This document shows, in pieces, positions 23,615 to 64,000 of a stretch of DNA of 64,000 nucleotides. The position numbers and the translations under genes are program-made. Source of the DNA: Pardosa pseudoannulata (Eukaryota; Arthropoda; Arachnida; Araneae; Lycosidae); the NCBI GenBank assembly GCA_032207245.1, contig CM063507.1, forward strand, positions 93,107,546 to 93,171,545, given 5' to 3'. Numbering within the stretch: the first letter of the stretch is position 1; every line of letters begins with the position of its first letter. The notes beneath the pieces are model-generated. The model was given only the letters and a program-made list of their open reading frames with translations. It was not told the DNA's origin and did no database searches.

Positions 23615-23860
23615 ATTAAAACAACATGTATTTACATTTTGTTTGTAGATAACCTTACAGTTTTCAAGTTGGTAGTAATGCATTTCATAAAATACTTAAA
23701 TACTTTAGAAAATATTTTATAACAAAATATATAAATTAAAAAAAAAATTGTGATTAAGTCAAGAAATAAAAATGATGAAAGAAAAATTATTTAACGAAAA
23801 CTGCCTTATAAAAATTAGTCCAGCTAATGCTTAGACTGTTTGTTCTATAGCCTTTTGTAG
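23130..23860. repeat. Tandem duplication, unit about 368 bp, two copies
   Basis: The segment starting at ACTAAATCAAAGAAAAAA near 23130 recurs at about 23498. Copies share GCCAGGACATGGATAGTCAT, TTGGTAGTAATGCATTTCAT and AAGTCAAGAAATAAAA. The repeat spans the right end of the GGGCTTC element and about 240 bp of its flank, so it arose after the insertion. An internal ATTAAAACAAC is present only in the second copy. Confidence 0.85.
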
Positions 23861-26031
23861 GTTTCCACAAACATTTTAATTTCAATTGTATGTACTTATA
23901 ATTCAAAATAACACAAATATTAGGGGAAAAATATTTATTGAACTTCTGAAAAATATTTCAATTGATATGCCAAAAACTTTTCAATTTTAAAATCTAATTA
24001 AAAAATTATAAGAGTTGATAGTAAATTTGCACATATATCTTCAATAATCATTGTTTTCTCAAGCAGAGATTTTAACCTATGTATATGCAACATATTTCAA
24101 TGCATAAATACAAATGTGTATTTACATACTCTGTGCTTAAATACAAAAATAAAATCAATGTCATATCTCTAATTCATTAAAAAGGAATCAGTTGTATTAT
24201 TATTATTATTTGACTCAATTATCCTTGAATGATTTTATGAGACACAGCAACCAAGGAAAATAAACAAACACAACATAGATGAAATGTAACAAATAATGCT
24301 CAATAAAGACACTTCTATAAATATAACGTAAGCTTGAAATATCATTGTAGTTGAATATTCGTATGACCAGCACTGAAATTTTCAATCCCCAAACTTAGTT
24401 ACGGAAGCAATACAACATGCCTAATAAGTCCATACACCAGTTTTATTAGTATTTTTTTTCCCTGGAATATATAGTATATATGTATATATATAAATAAGAG
24501 TTCTATACTGAAGTTACTTAAATAATATCAAACTTCTTGTGAATGGCCTTCCTGAGAATAAGACTAGCTTCTCTTTTCAAATCATCTGAAGCTGTGTCAA
24601 AACAGTTTAATTGAAAACTGTAACAAAATCTCCAGATTAAAAAAAAAAAAAAAAAAAAAGTATAAAAAAATTTTTTCACTTATTTTGCAAAGTCATCAAC
24701 AACCCAATACAGTCTTTACATGGCTAAAACATCACTTCTGATAAAGTGAAAGTAACTATCAAAAACATGTACACAGACATATAAGAAGTATATAACTTCG
24801 CAACACACCTCTCCAAGTTAAAGGTTTAATAAGAGAATTGGATTGAATCATTTCAACTATTTTTGATGCAAGCAAATCATTCCCACAGCACAGGCTGTTT
24901 CATTCACTGGGAATCAACAGAACCAAATTAGTTAAAAATAGTCAAAGCTGGTTTATTAGAAGGTTATAACATGATATTAACCAAGAAGAACTTGCATGTC
25001 CCAGGTGTTTGTACTTTTGTCCAACACAAGAAATCGCAATGGCTTTCATCGGGTATTTTGAGGCCATGACTGCAAAGTCAAAATTTTAAAAGAAACTCTT
25101 ATAATGCAGTCATAAAATCACATATTATAACCCAAAAAGAGATGATCTCATTTAAGAATATAATTATGAAAAATTGAAATAATGAACAGGATTTGTACAA
25201 ACTTCCATTGTACACTATTTCAGGATGCTGTTTAAAATCTACAGAACTTATAAGGATTCTAGGTATGTGTCAATAGGAGGGCATAAAAGGTTTATCCACT
25301 ATATCTAAGGGGGAAAAATTTGACATTTAAATACTTTTAATATTAAAGTTGCACATTGTCAATTTTGAAACAATTTCTTTGGTAATTATAAATTAACAAA
25401 TTTGCAATATTAATCCTTCTGTGGAATTATATTATAAATTTTATTCTGTAAGGTTTACACTTCTAACAACACACATGACCGTTATTATTAAAGTAAACCA
25501 TTAAAGATATTTTTAAAAATTAATCCTTAACAGCCATCAATTGAAAACTAGTTTTCAGGCCAAAGTACTTCATAATGTTTTAGTTTTAGTATTAAAATCA
25601 CAAACATTTAACATGAATGTGGAACATAACCAAAACAATGAAACAAACGACCTTAAGTGCAAAAGGTCTTAAACTACTTTTAATCCTTAAAAAACATAAA
25701 CTGACAGTAAACAAGTACAAAAGACAATTTAAGAACTGTACAAATCCTATTTCACTTTACTGATAAAATGAAACAACTTAGTAAAATTTGAAAATGAACT
25801 TTTATATGAATAAATTTCTAAAGGTGATTTAAAAAGTCGTATTTTTAACTTGCTCTTCTCTAGAGCAAAACAAAGCTTCTTAAATTTACTAATTTTTTCA
25901 TGAAGAGTAAAGAAAAATATGATAGGAATTTTTAAATTGAAACTCAAATAACCCAATTCTCATGGAAACCTCTAACTGCCAATCTGCGTGTTTCACACAC
26001 TTTTCTCTAGTTCAAGGATCCTCTGGATTCC
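23861..26031. other. HIPK: Sequence directly after the HIPK stop codon, presumed 3' UTR at its right part
   Basis: By position, the part next to 26031 must be HIPK 3' UTR. No unambiguous polyadenylation site can be chosen: minus-strand AATAAA words occur repeatedly, one at 24954-24959. An A run lies at 24638-24659. Confidence 0.55.
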
Positions 26032-63090
<37,059 letters not shown>

Positions 63091-63102
63091 CCCCGGATAA
63101 TA

Positions 63103-63722
63103 CTAAAACGAAAAAAAAAATATTCAATTAATTCATAAGGAAACTTTTCACAAATACAGAACATACAGAAGTGGTACATTAAAGAGACAGTGGACTTTTA
63201 AAACTAATTCATTTTGCTTGAGACCCACCTGCAGTATGTTGTTAGAAATATTTATGCGGAAGTATTAAAGATAAGTCAAAGTAAAACTATTAATTCTAAA
63301 AGTTAATTATTGATTGCATCAAAAGAAATTTCATTAAAAATGTTCCTCGCGCATTCTTTATTTACTTTTTGTTTCATTGGATACCTTTTAGTCTTCAAAA
63401 TAAATATTTGTTTTGTGAGCATACGCGGGAAATATAGTTAGAAGAATAATAGTTTAAACATCCATTTAAAATTCATTTGTTACCGTAAAAACATACGAAG
63501 AAAAAACTGTCTAACCCTTTAATGCTTCAGTCATTTCTGCCAATTATATATCACACATATCTTAAATCTAAGTTATTAAGGAATGTACGGAATAAAATAA
63601 ACAGGAAGTTTAAACAACTTTGAATACTACAGAACGTCGCGCAAGTCAGCTATCGTTTTAAACATCATAGTATATATATACATATATATAAATACATATA
63701 TACATATATATATATATATAAT

Positions 63723-63801
<79 letters not shown>

Positions 63802-64000
63802 CATTTATGAAAAAGGAAAAATTTCGTGAAATATGATTTATTTGGTATAACATGTAAAATAACTACTGTAAAACGGCCTTTTATAATACATAAAGCAAAA
63901 TTATGTCATGATTTCAGTCTATTACCTGCCGATAAATTAAATTTATGTATGCTGTTCAAAAAATCAAAGGGTCGATCCTAATAGAAAATTTATAAATAAT
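63103..64000. other. Sequence upstream of the first HIPK coding exon, with TA microsatellite
   Basis: The first bases are a pyrimidine-rich splice acceptor read on the minus strand (TTTTTTTCGTTTTAG), so a further 5' exon must lie upstream. I cannot identify it here. A TA/TACA microsatellite occupies about 63670-63799. No convincing promoter or CpG-rich stretch is visible. Confidence 0.6.
63670..63799. repeat. TA/TACA microsatellite upstream of HIPK
   Basis: About 130 bp of TA dinucleotides with CATA interruptions in the left third. Confidence 0.96.

Overview
This is an AT-rich, intron-rich animal genome segment with no bacterial features. Almost all of the right half is one gene on the minus strand, a homeodomain-interacting protein kinase (HIPK). 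I can follow it through 23 coding exons from an ATG at 63090 to a TAA at 26032. Splice phases agree at every junction and the conceptual protein is 1,385 residues. Its whole length, including the regulatory C-terminal part, resembles the vertebrate HIPK1/2 type. Large introns, many hAT-like, mariner, pogo, piggyBac-like and Helitron-like elements, and a tRNA-derived SINE suggest an arthropod. A chelicerate such as a spider is my guess, but the species cannot be fixed from the sequence alone.

Layout. 1-2501: decayed DNA transposons (two hAT-type copies in opposite orientation with a mariner remnant between them). 2658-3317: the terminal coding exon of an unrecognised plus-strand gene, convergent with HIPK. 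3590-5278: a hAT-type element whose left end has been amplified into six tandem units. 5279-14190: AT-rich sequence with a Helitron nested in a hAT-type element, a LINE fragment carrying a SINE, and a 0.8 kb hAT copy. 14191-26031: AT-rich sequence downstream of HIPK, with one SINE, one possible hAT element and a tandem-duplicated element. Part of this may be a long HIPK 3' UTR. 26032-63102: the HIPK gene; its larger introns hold most of the recognisable mobile elements. 63103-64000: upstream sequence with a long TA microsatellite. A splice acceptor just before the first coding exon implies a further 5' exon, probably outside the window.

I found no CRISPR array, operon, intact tRNA or rRNA gene, and nothing that looks like a new biological system. 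The most informative structure is in the mobile elements. Several insertions can be defined to the base from target-site duplications or from an uninserted relative elsewhere in the window. Examples are a solo LTR inside a DNA transposon in intron 8, a Helitron inside a hAT-type element, a hAT copy inside another element in intron 2, and a SINE inside a LINE. Exactly periodic intronic tandem repeats of 105 bp and 93 bp are also present.
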